A DNA stretch of 21,706 nt from a virus. The stretch lies in the IMG/VR virus record IMGVR_UViG_3300012353_000009, positions 1 to 21,706 of that record. The stretch is one strand, 5' to 3'. Within the stretch, counting starts at the first letter, position 1, and every line of letters starts with the position of its first letter. The notes beneath the pieces are model-generated. The model had not been told where the DNA came from. It did no database searches and saw only the letters and a program-made list of their open reading frames with translations. This document shows positions 15,315 through 21,706 of this stretch, piece after piece. Position numbers and translations under genes: made by a program.

Positions 15315-15560
15315 TCATTGCTTGCCGGTATCACATTGGTATGATGAGATGTGAGAAATGAAGATGTTTAAATACTCCATGGCGCGGTTTTCCCCATAAT
15401 TCCTTTCGATAAACAGCATTAACATTCGCATTTGGCTAGTTAAGAAAGTTGCGTAAGCTTCTATCCCCACCTTCCCGCCATACTCATCATCGATCACATC
15501 CGCTAAGAGAAAACCTAAAACACGAGCATCTTCCTCTACGCGTTTAACGTCATCGTTCAT
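15315..15560 (-). CDS. Small acidic helical hypothetical protein (81 aa)
   Basis: The product begins MNDDVKRVEEDARVLGFLLA and ends with SYQCDTGKQ. It is predicted helical with a hydrophobic core and no membrane segment. ATG at 15560 overlaps the preceding stop by four bases, with GGGGG upstream. The gene is AT-rich relative to its neighbours. No family is recognised. Confidence 0.6.
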   Translation of the reverse strand: MNDDVKRVEEDARVLGFLLADVIDDEYGGKVGIEAYATFLTSQMRMLMLFIERNYGENRAMEYLNIFISHISSYQCDTGKQ

Positions 15561-15733
15561 TTATACCCCCGCTTTGGCGGCAGATGCGGCTTCGCACTCT
15601 TCGCCAGCATCTTGCCGCCCTTGTCGGCGTTGTTGAACTCCTTGCTCACGTTCGACGGCGGGCAGCTCGGATAGTTAGACCCATGACTGCAGGCAGCCAT
15701 GAAGCGCGCTTGCTTCGGTGATTTGCTCGGCAT
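15557..15733 (-). CDS. Conserved small phage protein, PSKSxKQARFM type (58 aa)
   Basis: The product begins MPSKSPKQARFMAACSHGSN and continues with VSKEFNNADKGG and a basic C-terminus. The PSxSxKQxRFMAA...V.KEFN.ADKG pattern is widely seen in small phage proteins of unknown role near structural genes. It has two nearby cysteines (residues 15 and 24). GAGGAG four bases before the ATG is one of the strongest ribosome sites in the window. Confidence 0.78.
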   Translation of the reverse strand: MPSKSPKQARFMAACSHGSNYPSCPPSNVSKEFNNADKGGKMLAKSAKPHLPPKRGYK

Positions 15734-15734
15734 T

Positions 15735-15950
15735 TCACTCCTCGTCCGGCACTTTGTTCGCTCCTACCGACTCGGCGGCTGCCATGAAACCCGCCCGGTA
15801 GGCCGCATAATCATCACGGCTCTGGTCGTACAGCGCATGCGAAAACTCGGTGATGTCGAGGAATTTCTCATCGAAAAAATCCAGCCAGCCGATGCCGTAA
15901 TAGATGGACTCGCTATGCGGGCGAGGGCGCTCATGTGTCTCGCCCGACAT
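15735..15950 (-). CDS. Small hypothetical protein (71 aa)
   Basis: The product begins MSGETHERPRPHSESIYYGI and then has an acidic aromatic helix region (WLDFFDEKFLDITEF) and an acidic C-terminus (VPDEE). AAGGA eight bases before the ATG supports the start. It follows the 69-aa gene after 11 bases and ends one base before the next ATG. No family is recognised. Confidence 0.62.
   Translation of the reverse strand: MSGETHERPRPHSESIYYGIGWLDFFDEKFLDITEFSHALYDQSRDDYAAYRAGFMAAAESVGANKVPDEE
15738..15743 (-). promoter_or_regulatory. Strong ribosome binding site GAGGAG
   Basis: GAGGAG lies four bases before the ATG at 15733, inside the last codons of the 71-aa gene. It fixes that start. Confidence 0.65.
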
Positions 15951-15961
15951 GGCGGTCGTCC

Positions 15962-16171
15962 TTATGCGGCCGGCGGCAGCGGTGCCGGTTCGGAATAGAT
16001 CGGCAACGCGACATCACTGAACTGCGTGATGCCCCAGGCAACGATCGTCCGGCCGTCCGTGCCCACTGTTCCAGCAAGTGCAGGAACGGCGAGCTTGAAG
16101 TGATTCGGGTCTTCGTGGTCGTTCTCAGGCATGTGTTTTCCTTTCTTGGTAGGCTTCACATTTCTCGGCAT
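15962..16171 (-). CDS. Small hypothetical protein (69 aa)
   Basis: The product begins MPRNVKPTKKGKHMPENDHE, with a basic start and an acidic following part, then a beta-like segment (GRTIVAWGITQFSDVALPIY) and a Pro/Ala tail. The start is well supported by GAGGGAG just upstream, in the nine-base gap from the previous TGA. No family is recognised. Confidence 0.62.
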   Translation of the reverse strand: MPRNVKPTKKGKHMPENDHEDPNHFKLAVPALAGTVGTDGRTIVAWGITQFSDVALPIYSEPAPLPPAA

Positions 16172-16175
16172 AGCG

Positions 16176-16181
16176 CTCCCT
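16176..16181 (-). promoter_or_regulatory. Ribosome binding site AGGGAG
   Basis: AGGGAG four bases before the ATG at 16171 fixes the start of the 69-aa gene, rather than the in-frame ATG 13 codons later. Confidence 0.6.
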
Positions 16182-16372
16182 CACAAATGCGTCTTGTACT
16201 TCTTGCCGACAACAACGATGCCGGTCCCGGCCGGCACCGTGGCCGCGTCGATGACACCACCGAACTTCTGATACTGATTTAGAAAGTGCTCACGCTGCGC
16301 GTTTGTCATCTTCGTGTTGAAGACGGCCCACGTGGTGCTGCCGATCACCGTTGCCGTACTGATATCCGCCAT
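16181..16372 (-). CDS. Small hypothetical protein (63 aa)
   Basis: The product begins MADISTATVIGSTTWAVFNT, has a helical centre (TNAQREHFLNQYQKFGGVID) and ends GKKYKTHL. It lies 21 bases after the adaptor gene, the largest gap in the window, with CGAGG upstream. No family is recognised, and its location among connector genes is the only functional hint. Confidence 0.6.
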   Translation of the reverse strand: MADISTATVIGSTTWAVFNTKMTNAQREHFLNQYQKFGGVIDAATVPAGTGIVVVGKKYKTHL

Positions 16373-16393
16373 TCCGTGAAGCCTCGCTCTCTC

Positions 16394-17092
16394 TCACCCC
16401 AACACAAATTGTATCTCGCTGTCCCCCGTGTCGTAGTTGAAGCGGTTGAGCTCTTCTCGTTTCATTCGTTCGTACTCGACCAGCGCCGCTTGGACATGCG
16501 GGTTCGGCTCGCCGCCGCTCTCCTCGAGCAGCAGCTTGACGTACAAACCCTGCTCGACCAACTGCGCATTGTACATGGGGATTATGCTCGCGTCAGCGGT
16601 CGCCAGCACCCGATGCTTGGTGTACATCGCCACATGGAACTGGAAGGGCTCCGTGGGGGCCGTAACCGGCTCAGGATAGACGAACATGATCGGGTCGGCC
16701 CCCGACACCCCGATGACCGCGAAGTGCCTCGGCGTGCCCCGCGCGCTGCCCCTGATCCACCGTTTCATGTCGGGGATGCTCTGCGGCATGAGATGCTGCG
16801 TCTGCCGGCCGAAATGGACGAGGAAAATGCTGCGCACGACCTCCGATGTCGCTGTGACCGGTACGCTCACCTTGAACCGGTTCGTGCTGGTCGCGGCGGT
16901 GACGATGGTCTCGCGCCAGGCTTCCTGCCAGTCGCCGGCATCGCCGATTTCCTGCAGCACGCCGTTCAGAAGATCGAGGGCCAGCACCGACATGCGTGTC
17001 TGGTCGAGCGTCGTTACCGCGTTCAGCGCCAGCCGCGTAAAGCAGTTGTTGATGATCTCGAGGACCGGGCGGTGCTGGTAGGATTGTGTCAT
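16394..17092 (-). CDS. Head-tail adaptor / tail tubular A-like protein (232 aa)
   Basis: This protein probably forms the ring joining portal and tail hub. The N-terminal helical region (about residues 10-60: IINNCFTRLALNAV, LDLLNGVLQEIGDAGDWQEA) matches the pattern of gp4/gp11-type adaptors, which begin with helices containing a conserved DW. A beta-rich centre (residues 65-155) and a helical C-terminus ending in SEIQFVLG follow. Length fits this family. ATG overlaps the methyltransferase stop by four bases. It lies upstream of the tail-hub gene, as in other podovirus-like clusters, though five small genes intervene. Confidence 0.72.
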   Translation of the reverse strand: MTQSYQHRPVLEIINNCFTRLALNAVTTLDQTRMSVLALDLLNGVLQEIGDAGDWQEAWRETIVTAATSTNRFKVSVPVTATSEVVRSIFLVHFGRQTQHLMPQSIPDMKRWIRGSARGTPRHFAVIGVSGADPIMFVYPEPVTAPTEPFQFHVAMYTKHRVLATADASIIPMYNAQLVEQGLYVKLLLEESGGEPNPHVQAALVEYERMKREELNRFNYDTGDSEIQFVLG

Positions 17093-17667
17093 GCTCTAGC
17101 ACTTGCCCGCACTTTCCGCCATGCCACAGGGTTCTTCTCGAATAGCGTTATCTCTCTGTACGAAATCGCCAGTCCCTCTTCGGCGACGAGCGCTTTGGGA
17201 TCACCGCCGTCGGTAACGATCCGCTGCCGGGCGTATTCCAGGAACGACCTGTTGTGCGGCATTATATCTTCGACCGCATAAACTCCGCCCGCTCGCAGCC
17301 GCGGCCACATGATGTCGAATGTGGCGATCATAGATGACGCGATATGACCGGCGTCGTCGATAATGATGTCAGGCGACGGCAGGGAAGAGAGAACACGTGG
17401 GTCCGTCTGGTCACCAATGATCACCGTCTCGCCGACATCTATGCTCGTACATTCCGGAGCACGATCGACGCCGATAATCCTGACATTCGGACCGAGCCAT
17501 TTACGCCAAATCTGCAGTGAGCCGCCCTGCAGCACACCGAATTCTATAAGCGTCGCGTTGGTGCCGATGAACTTCGACAAATGGCGCGGATAGATGTCGA
17601 GATAGGGGTCGCGCTTGACCGAATAGCGGCCGGTATGCGTCTCGAAAATCTCTCTGAGAGTCGTCAT
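17089..17667 (-). CDS. Class I SAM-dependent methyltransferase, CmcI/Methyltransf_24-like
   Basis: This 192-aa protein has a complete Rossmann-type methyltransferase layout. Motif I is LIEFGVLQGGS at residues 40-50. An acidic residue closes strand 2 (IIGVDRAPE, Asp68). GDQTDP (85-90) binds the adenine region. IIIDDAGH (101-108) is motif IV, with an acidic/His cluster as in metal-assisted O-methyltransferases. GGVYAVEDI (127-135) is a later core strand. The N-terminal KRDPYLDIYPRHL fits the family of sugar and antibiotic O-methyltransferases. Substrate is unknown; glycan, protein and small molecule are all possible. It overlaps both neighbours by four bases, so it is made together with structural proteins. 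Confidence 0.8.
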   Translation of the reverse strand: MTTLREIFETHTGRYSVKRDPYLDIYPRHLSKFIGTNATLIEFGVLQGGSLQIWRKWLGPNVRIIGVDRAPECTSIDVGETVIIGDQTDPRVLSSLPSPDIIIDDAGHIASSMIATFDIMWPRLRAGGVYAVEDIMPHNRSFLEYARQRIVTDGGDPKALVAEEGLAISYREITLFEKNPVAWRKVRASARA

Positions 17668-18284
17668 GTGCCAAGCCAGAACGGGACATGCGCGGTTACC
17701 CCGGCGACTTTTATCTTGAGAAAGCCGGAAGCGAATGCCGATACATCCTGCATCGGAATACGCCGGCCACTACCGGTTGATGCCGTGACAATCGCCGTGG
17801 AATTGGCGCTGACCAATGCAAGCAACCCATCGACCCATAACGAACTGGCCGATATGGTTGCGCTGAATGTGGCCGCACTCGTAAACGTCGTTACGCCCGT
17901 ATGCGCAACCGGCCCGCTGAACGCGGCGCTCGCCGTCACCTTCATGTTGCCGGCGACGCGCGCCGAGCTGGCGACGAACAGCTGCGTCGCGCGCACATTG
18001 GCGGCGGTGATGTTGGTCAGCGCCAGGCTGCCGGCCGTCATGGTGCCGGCGCTGAGCGTATCGGCCTGCAACACCGTTATCTGCGAATTGCCGATGTTGG
18101 CGGTGTTGGCACTTACTTCGCCGGTGGTGATGAAGTTGTTGGCCTTGAGGTCGCCGGCCATGACCTGCGCCGTCGTGTCCGAAAGCGCGACGAACGAATC
18201 GATCAGATCGACAAAATCGGTGCCGTGCGGGATATCGCCTTCTCCAAAGCGCGAGATGTTGGTGGCACGCGTCTGCTGGGTCAT
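17664..18284 (-). CDS. Head-fibre or spike-like beta-repeat protein (206 aa)
   Basis: The N-terminus has FGEGDIPHGTDFVDLIDSFV, resembling attachment regions of phage fibre proteins. From about residue 60 to 155 it shows repeated hydrophobic/Ala/Thr/Ser strands (NNFITTGEVSANTANIGNSQ; ITAANVRATQLFVASSARVA), as expected for a triple beta-helix shaft. The C-terminus GFLKIKVAGVTAHVPFWLGT matches that of the 88-aa protein at 18972-19238. The gene starts in an ATGA overlap. Position two genes past the capsid neighbours suggests a head fibre or decoration, which is inference. Confidence 0.62.
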   Translation of the reverse strand: MTQQTRATNISRFGEGDIPHGTDFVDLIDSFVALSDTTAQVMAGDLKANNFITTGEVSANTANIGNSQITVLQADTLSAGTMTAGSLALTNITAANVRATQLFVASSARVAGNMKVTASAAFSGPVAHTGVTTFTSAATFSATISASSLWVDGLLALVSANSTAIVTASTGSGRRIPMQDVSAFASGFLKIKVAGVTAHVPFWLGT

Positions 18285-18619
18285 TTGCCGGGCTGCAATA
18301 CGCTGAGAGTGTAGCTGGATGAGTTGCCGCTGATCGCCTCTACCACGAAACGGCCGAACCGCCCCTGCATGGTACGCGTCGTATGTTCGGTCACCACACC
18401 GAACGGCACGGTCGCAAAGCTGAATATGGACTGCGGCGACGGCATGTCGTCGAGCGTCACCTGGAACGCGGTGCGCGCATCACCGCCGCCGGCTTTGCGC
18501 ACCTTGGTGTGACTGATGTTGCCGATCTGACCGCGAATTGCCCGAGCGTTCGTGCTAAGCGAAAACCACGGATATGTGGTGGCCGTAGCCGACACTATTA
18601 CCTGAGTCGCATAGATCAT
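18281..18619 (-). CDS. Small beta-rich virion-type protein (112 aa)
   Basis: The product begins MIYATQVIVSATATTYPWFS and is dominated by Val/Thr/Ser beta strands, with one basic turn (KVRKAGGGDAR). The end is SGNSSSYTLSVLQPGK. No family is recognised. It starts five bases after the preceding TAG. A head or tail surface component is likely from context only. Confidence 0.62.
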   Translation of the reverse strand: MIYATQVIVSATATTYPWFSLSTNARAIRGQIGNISHTKVRKAGGGDARTAFQVTLDDMPSPQSIFSFATVPFGVVTEHTTRTMQGRFGRFVVEAISGNSSSYTLSVLQPGK

Positions 18620-18624
18620 GCGAG

Positions 18625-18960
18625 CTACATCCCGACATTGAGAACGCCAAAGGCTATCGCCACCGATCCTGAGACCTGTGTAACGTTGAGGCGAATTGCC
18701 GAATGCGGAAATGTCAGCGCAGTCACCCCGATGATACTATCGGCACCAGCGGTGAAATTGAACCAATTAGGTGTCGGTGAGGTGACGAATGGCGAATCGA
18801 TAGTGAATTGGACTACGGCAGAGACTTCCGTAGCTGCGCCGCCGCCCCTTGATTGCGAATAGTAGAAGCTTGTATTAACCGGCGTGACGTGAATGTTGAC
18901 CGGGACGACATACGCACAAACCTGCGCTACGGCAGTTGTGAGTGTAAAGTATGTCGTCAC
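18625..18960 (-). CDS. Small beta-rich virion-type protein (111 aa)
   Basis: The product begins MTTYFTLTTAVAQVCAYVVP (GTG start at 18960). It is rich in Val/Thr and aromatic residues, with segments VQFTIDSPFVTSPTPNWFNF and IRLNVTQVSGSVAIAFGV. TAGGG upstream supports the GTG; an ATG seven bases upstream is out of frame. No family is recognised. Probably a jelly-roll-like surface protein. Confidence 0.6.
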   Translation of the reverse strand: MTTYFTLTTAVAQVCAYVVPVNIHVTPVNTSFYYSQSRGGGAATEVSAVVQFTIDSPFVTSPTPNWFNFTAGADSIIGVTALTFPHSAIRLNVTQVSGSVAIAFGVLNVGM

Positions 18961-18971
18961 GCGGCATTGCC

Positions 18972-19238
18972 CTACGTCGACGAATAGAAGAACGGCACCA
19001 GCGCTACTGTACCATCAACGATGATCTTGACGAGCCCACGGAACCTGACTGTCGTCTCGCCGGTGCTGGCGGACGTAAAGATGATCGGATTGCCGGCGCC
19101 GGTGAAGATAACGCCGCTCGTTCCACCACCACTTACAAGCGAGAGCGTCCCTAATGGGACTGCTGCCTGGTATACATTCTGACCTGTCGGTGCATCGGCG
19201 GATGCCCGAATATGAACCGGCCCGGTAAACGTCGTCAT
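18972..19238 (-). CDS. Small virion-type protein with GLVKIxVDG C-terminus (88 aa)
   Basis: The product begins MTTFTGPVHIRASADAPTGQ and ends RFRGLVKIIVDGTVALVPFF. That C-terminal motif (G-hydrophobic-K-I-x-V-x-G-T-x-A-x-V-P-F) is shared with the 206-aa protein and is common at the ends of small phage head proteins. The start is one base after the stop of the 18-codon micro-ORF, with AAGGG nine bases upstream. Likely a head-surface component. Confidence 0.68.
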   Translation of the reverse strand: MTTFTGPVHIRASADAPTGQNVYQAAVPLGTLSLVSGGGTSGVIFTGAGNPIIFTSASTGETTVRFRGLVKIIVDGTVALVPFFYSST

Positions 19239-19239
19239 A

Positions 19240-19296
19240 TCAATAACCCTTCGGCTTGCGGATCGGCATGCCCTTCGGCTTCTTGGGCTTGGCCAT
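19240..19296 (-). CDS. Lys/Pro micro-ORF coupled to capsid gene (18 aa)
   Basis: This 18-codon ORF encodes MAKPKKPKGMPIRKPKGY. Its ATG shares one base with the capsid stop (TGATG), and its TGA is one base from the next ATG (TGATATG). The sequence is strongly basic with repeated KPKG. It may be a peptide product, a DNA-contact peptide or merely a translational bridge. It is too short to be confirmed by coding statistics. Confidence 0.45.
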   Translation of the reverse strand: MAKPKKPKGMPIRKPKGY

Positions 19297-20195
19297 CACG
19301 CACCGGGCGAGCCGAACACGCCGCGTGGATCGGACCAGCCGGTATCCCAGCGGCCGACGGTCGTCATCTTCAGGTTCTTGGTGTCGAACTCGTTGTCGCG
19401 CGACAACTCGGGCTGCATCCGCCAGTAGAACGTAAGGCCGTTCGGGATGTCGGTCTTGATGAACCATGCATCGTCATCGGTGAGCCACGGGTTGACCACC
19501 AGGCGAATACCGAGACTGACCAGCGGGTTCATGTCGTTGTCGGCCGAACCCGTCACCTGGCCGCTGCTGAGCAGCTTGACGGCGCGGAACATGAACGCCG
19601 GCGACACCAGCAGAGTCGTCGGCCGTACCAGCATCTTGAGGCCCTGATCGTCGACGAACTGGCTCTTGACATCCTGCAGCGCAATCTCGAGCGAGGTCTG
19701 GTCGAGGTCGGCGGCGGTCGCCAGCTGATTGCGGAACGTGCCGCCATTCACCAGCACATGCGAGGATGAGCAGAGAGCAACGCCGTCCGATCCGGTAAAG
19801 CTGGCGCTGAATGCGCGGTTCATGACGTTAGCCGCATCGGTCTCTTGCGACTGCCGCATAGACCTGGCAAGTAATTCCGGCAGCTGGTTGATGTAACCAT
19901 ACTGCTCGTCATCATACATTTCCATCGTCACTACGCAACCAATGGCAAACGTCTCCATGACGTATTCTGTCTGGAAGCCCTGCATTGGGTCTACATAGCT
20001 GACCTGCGATCCTTCCGTCTTGATCGCAGCAAGCGGCAAGCCGGTAACGCCTTGGACTTTCTCGAAGCGCTTGTCCGAGTATTTGATGTCCATATACTGC
20101 GAGAATATCTCCGGCCACTGGTTGTAGGCGGTGCCGTACAGATCGGCAAGGCCGGGCCAAAGAAGTTCAGGAAAGTTAGAGGAGGCAATGGCCAT
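19296..20195 (-). CDS. Major capsid protein, HK97-fold, Mu gpT-like (299 aa)
   Basis: The shell-forming protein. N-terminal residues 1-50 (SNFPELLWPGLADLYGTAYN, then W.EIFSQYMDIKYSDKRFEK) and the following beta region (GFQTEYVMETFAIGCVVTME) match the gpT-like major head subunit family. Internal features such as the ALCSSSHVLVNGG loop (residues 140-152) and late QPELSRDNEFDTKNLKM also fit. No long N-terminal scaffold domain is present, so scaffolding is likely a separate gene. The ATG has AAGG upstream and follows the 199-aa gene by 12 bases. The first third looks AT-richer than the last third, possibly a mosaic boundary. The final codon region overlaps the micro-ORF by one base. Confidence 0.85.
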   Translation of the reverse strand: MAIASSNFPELLWPGLADLYGTAYNQWPEIFSQYMDIKYSDKRFEKVQGVTGLPLAAIKTEGSQVSYVDPMQGFQTEYVMETFAIGCVVTMEMYDDEQYGYINQLPELLARSMRQSQETDAANVMNRAFSASFTGSDGVALCSSSHVLVNGGTFRNQLATAADLDQTSLEIALQDVKSQFVDDQGLKMLVRPTTLLVSPAFMFRAVKLLSSGQVTGSADNDMNPLVSLGIRLVVNPWLTDDDAWFIKTDIPNGLTFYWRMQPELSRDNEFDTKNLKMTTVGRWDTGWSDPRGVFGSPGA

Positions 20196-20207
20196 TTCAA
20201 TTCTACC

Positions 20208-20807
20208 TTACGAGGCGTTGACTAGGTTCTTGGCAAGAATAACCTCTAGGCCATCAACCCAGTCTTGATTGGTGAGATAATCACGAGTCACAAGATTCGG
20301 CCCAACAACTCGCCAAGGATGAGTTAAACTCATTGCCTGAGTTGCGCTCGTCATCGTCACCGCAAATGCCGATCTGCCAACAGCAAGGTTTGTTGCGCCA
20401 GCACTAGCATCGGCCGCATACCCAACAAAGCGATTCATTACCACCGGTGTTGCGCTTGCATCGGTGGCAACAATGTATGTATTGCTGTTGTCAATATATA
20501 CGTCCACAAAGCCACTGGTTCCGGCCGGAAGATACGGCCCACGGATAGGCTGAGAGAACACCAGCGGCTTTTGATTGGCGTCGAGGCATTGCATCACAAC
20601 GCCTAGAGTTATCTGCGCATTATCAACGCTGCATGCCACTGGCGTTACTGTATTGCCTGACGCGACAACCACCGCATCACCGGTGAAAATTGCTCTCTGA
20701 ACGCCGGATGCGCCATCAACCCGATGACGAACGGTGGTCGGATTGAATGTGCCACCGGTAATGTTTCGGCATGGCTTGAAGCCGAACGGCGCCTTGAGTG
20801 CGGCCAT
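20208..20807 (-). CDS. Capsid cement/decoration-like protein (199 aa)
   Basis: The product begins MAALKAPFGFKPCRNITGGT. This is the familiar opening (APFGF.P.R...GG) of a beta-rich family coded next to phage capsid genes and usually called head decoration or structural protein. A central beta region (GDAVVVASGNTVTPVACSV; GFVDVYIDNSNTYIV) and a long Ala/Thr-rich end follow. The start has AAGG four bases upstream and lies six bases after the previous TAA. The gene is AT-richer than the one before it. A cement role is inferred from family and position. Confidence 0.7.
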   Translation of the reverse strand: MAALKAPFGFKPCRNITGGTFNPTTVRHRVDGASGVQRAIFTGDAVVVASGNTVTPVACSVDNAQITLGVVMQCLDANQKPLVFSQPIRGPYLPAGTSGFVDVYIDNSNTYIVATDASATPVVMNRFVGYAADASAGATNLAVGRSAFAVTMTSATQAMSLTHPWRVVGPNLVTRDYLTNQDWVDGLEVILAKNLVNAS

Positions 20808-20813
20808 ATTGCC

Positions 20814-21365
20814 TTATCCTACTTGCGGTTGACGTGTACGGCGCGCGGCGGTCGGATAGCGGCCGGCACGCATCTTCGCGGCGATGAAACGCCGCGCATC
20901 CTCGCGGCTCTCGAACGGCTTGCCGGTGCGCGGGTTGATCACCTCCTCGGTGATGATGCTCTCGGCATTGAACGGCCCGCCGGTGGCTTCGAGCATCGCC
21001 TGCGCCCGCGCCGCCGGTCGCATCGTCTGCTTATCGGTCTGATCCTGGTAGTAGTCCTCGCGGGCCAGCGCCATCTCCTCGGGCAGCTTCATCAGCCGCA
21101 ACGTGCCGACCTTGTGCACGCTGGTGGTGCTATCCTCGCCGGCCCGCACCTTGGCGCCGCTGACGCCCGAGACGATCTCCCAGCCGTCCTCGCGCAGCTC
21201 CGAGATGCGATCGCCGGTGCCGCTGGCATCGGACGCCCACTTGTAGCGGTATCCGGGCTCCTTGTTGCGCACCCCGAGACGGCTGCCGCGCGGCTTCCAC
21301 GGCGCGGTGCTGCGCTTCGGCTCATCCTCGATCGGCGGGAGGCGCGGATCGGTCGAACTAACCAT
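20814..21365 (-). CDS. Head-region conserved protein, function unknown (183 aa)
   Basis: I choose ATG at 21365 (MVSSTDPRLPPIEDEP), which overlaps the previous stop by eight bases; an upstream start at 21410 would add 15 basic residues inside the preceding gene. The centre has GYRYKWASD...RISELREDGWEIVSG, then LMKLPEEMALAREDYYQDQ. This W-x-D...GWE-x-V...LM-x-x-P pattern recurs in uncharacterised phage proteins coded just before capsid genes. The C-terminus (NPRTGKPFESREDARRF) is basic. No enzyme motif is visible. A head assembly accessory is likely from context. Confidence 0.68.
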   Translation of the reverse strand: MVSSTDPRLPPIEDEPKRSTAPWKPRGSRLGVRNKEPGYRYKWASDASGTGDRISELREDGWEIVSGVSGAKVRAGEDSTTSVHKVGTLRLMKLPEEMALAREDYYQDQTDKQTMRPAARAQAMLEATGGPFNAESIITEEVINPRTGKPFESREDARRFIAAKMRAGRYPTAARRTRQPQVG

Positions 21366-21706
21366 GCGTCGTAATCGCCCTCTTGTATCGCCCGATCGGA
21401 TCGGGATCACCCCGGAACATCCGCTTGGCGATGTGAATCTGCTCCGCCGTCAACTGTGGCGATGCCGTCTTGCTCTTCGGAGGGTTCTCGGTGCCGAGAA
21501 ACGCCGCATGGCGTGCCGGCTTTGCTGCTGCAACCGGCTGAGGCGCGCCTACAGCCTTCGCCGTCGACTTACCGATCCCCATGTAGCGATCGATAGAGTC
21601 CAGAACATCACCAATCGGTGCGAAGGCCGTCATCGGATCGGCCATTACCAGCTGGTGCGCTCTGTTCGCTTTCTCGTGTAGCGGATGCCTCGGATCAACC
21701 CACGGC
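21358..21706 (-). CDS. Scaffold/protease-type protein C-terminus, 5' end cut by window edge
   Basis: The frame is open to the right edge (PWVDPRHPLHEKANRAHQLV before the first internal ATG at 21645), so the true start lies outside the window. An ATG start at 21645 (95 aa) is also possible. The last residues (SPQLTAEQIHIAKRMFRGDP, then a basic end) resemble the C-terminal LTAEQ-x-x-A-x-x-M motif of phage scaffold or prohead-protease proteins coded before capsid genes. The stop overlaps the next ATG by eight bases. The assignment is tentative because only the end is visible. Confidence 0.5.
   Translation of the reverse strand, partial: PWVDPRHPLHEKANRAHQLVMADPMTAFAPIGDVLDSIDRYMGIGKSTAKAVGAPQPVAAAKPARHAAFLGTENPPKSKTASPQLTAEQIHIAKRMFRGDPDPIGRYKRAITTHG

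Noticed and set aside
15311-15334. GTG at 15334 as start of the tail-hub gene
   Set aside because: It is possible but has no ribosome site and overlaps the previous gene by 20 bases. ATG at 15310 gives the usual MALL-type N-terminus.
19240-19300. Terminator after the capsid gene
   Set aside because: The repeated CCCTTCGGCTT bases come from KPKG codons. There is no GC stem followed by a T-run on the minus strand, and the next gene is coupled.
1-21706. tRNA, integrase, attachment sites, lysis enzymes or replication genes
   Set aside because: I looked for cloverleaf-like arms, recombinase and lysozyme motifs in all called proteins and saw none.

Overview
The window is a contiguous block of virion genes from a tailed bacteriophage, or a prophage of one. 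Every credible gene lies on the minus strand and is read from right to left. The toolkit is podovirus-like. It has a P22-type portal, an HK97-fold (Mu gpT-like) major capsid protein, a tail-tubular or gp4-like adaptor, a P22 gp10-like stabilisation or tail-hub protein, several internal-virion/DNA-ejection-type proteins, a repeat-built fibre and a pectate-lyase-fold tailspike. There is no sheath, baseplate or classical tape measure. GC is high in most genes (about 60% by eye), with visibly AT-richer islands around 6.05-7.1 kb, 7.5-8.0 kb, 12.6-12.85 kb, 15.3-15.6 kb and 20.2-20.7 kb, so the block looks mosaic. A phage lipoprotein with a lipobox points to a Gram-negative host. No host can be named from the sequence.

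Layout in transcription order (right to left): a 5'-truncated protein with a scaffold/protease-like tail (right edge to 21358); a 20.8-21.4 kb head-associated protein; a 199-aa cement/decoration-like protein; the major capsid protein; an 18-codon Lys/Pro micro-ORF; four small beta-rich proteins, one of them a head-fibre-like protein; a class I SAM methyltransferase; the adaptor; five small proteins; the large stabilisation/tail-hub protein; three more small proteins; two internal virion proteins; a lipoprotein and a 41-aa protein; a third internal virion protein whose N-terminal repeat is interrupted by an amber codon; a fourth protein sharing a motif with the third; a 39-aa membrane peptide and a 51-aa basic protein; a 407-aa protein with three repeats; a 1035-aa repeat fibre; a 60-aa zinc-ribbon-like protein; the tailspike; and the portal, cut by the left edge.

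The genes form one tightly packed polycistron. Ten junctions are four-base ATGA overlaps, and most others are TGATG/TAATG overlaps or gaps under about 12 bases. Translational coupling is therefore probably the main local control. I see no promoter, terminator, tRNA, integrase, lysis or replication gene here, and no gene-free stretch longer than about 21 bases between the genes called.

The points most worth a second look are: the 90-bp in-frame tandem duplication with an amber codon at 9723-9725; the methyltransferase placed between capsid and adaptor genes; the fibre with two inserted domains; the three-fold repeat protein at 6.0-7.3 kb; the C-terminal motif shared by two proteins downstream of the capsid gene; the capsid-coupled micro-ORF; and a portal gene lying downstream of the tailspike.
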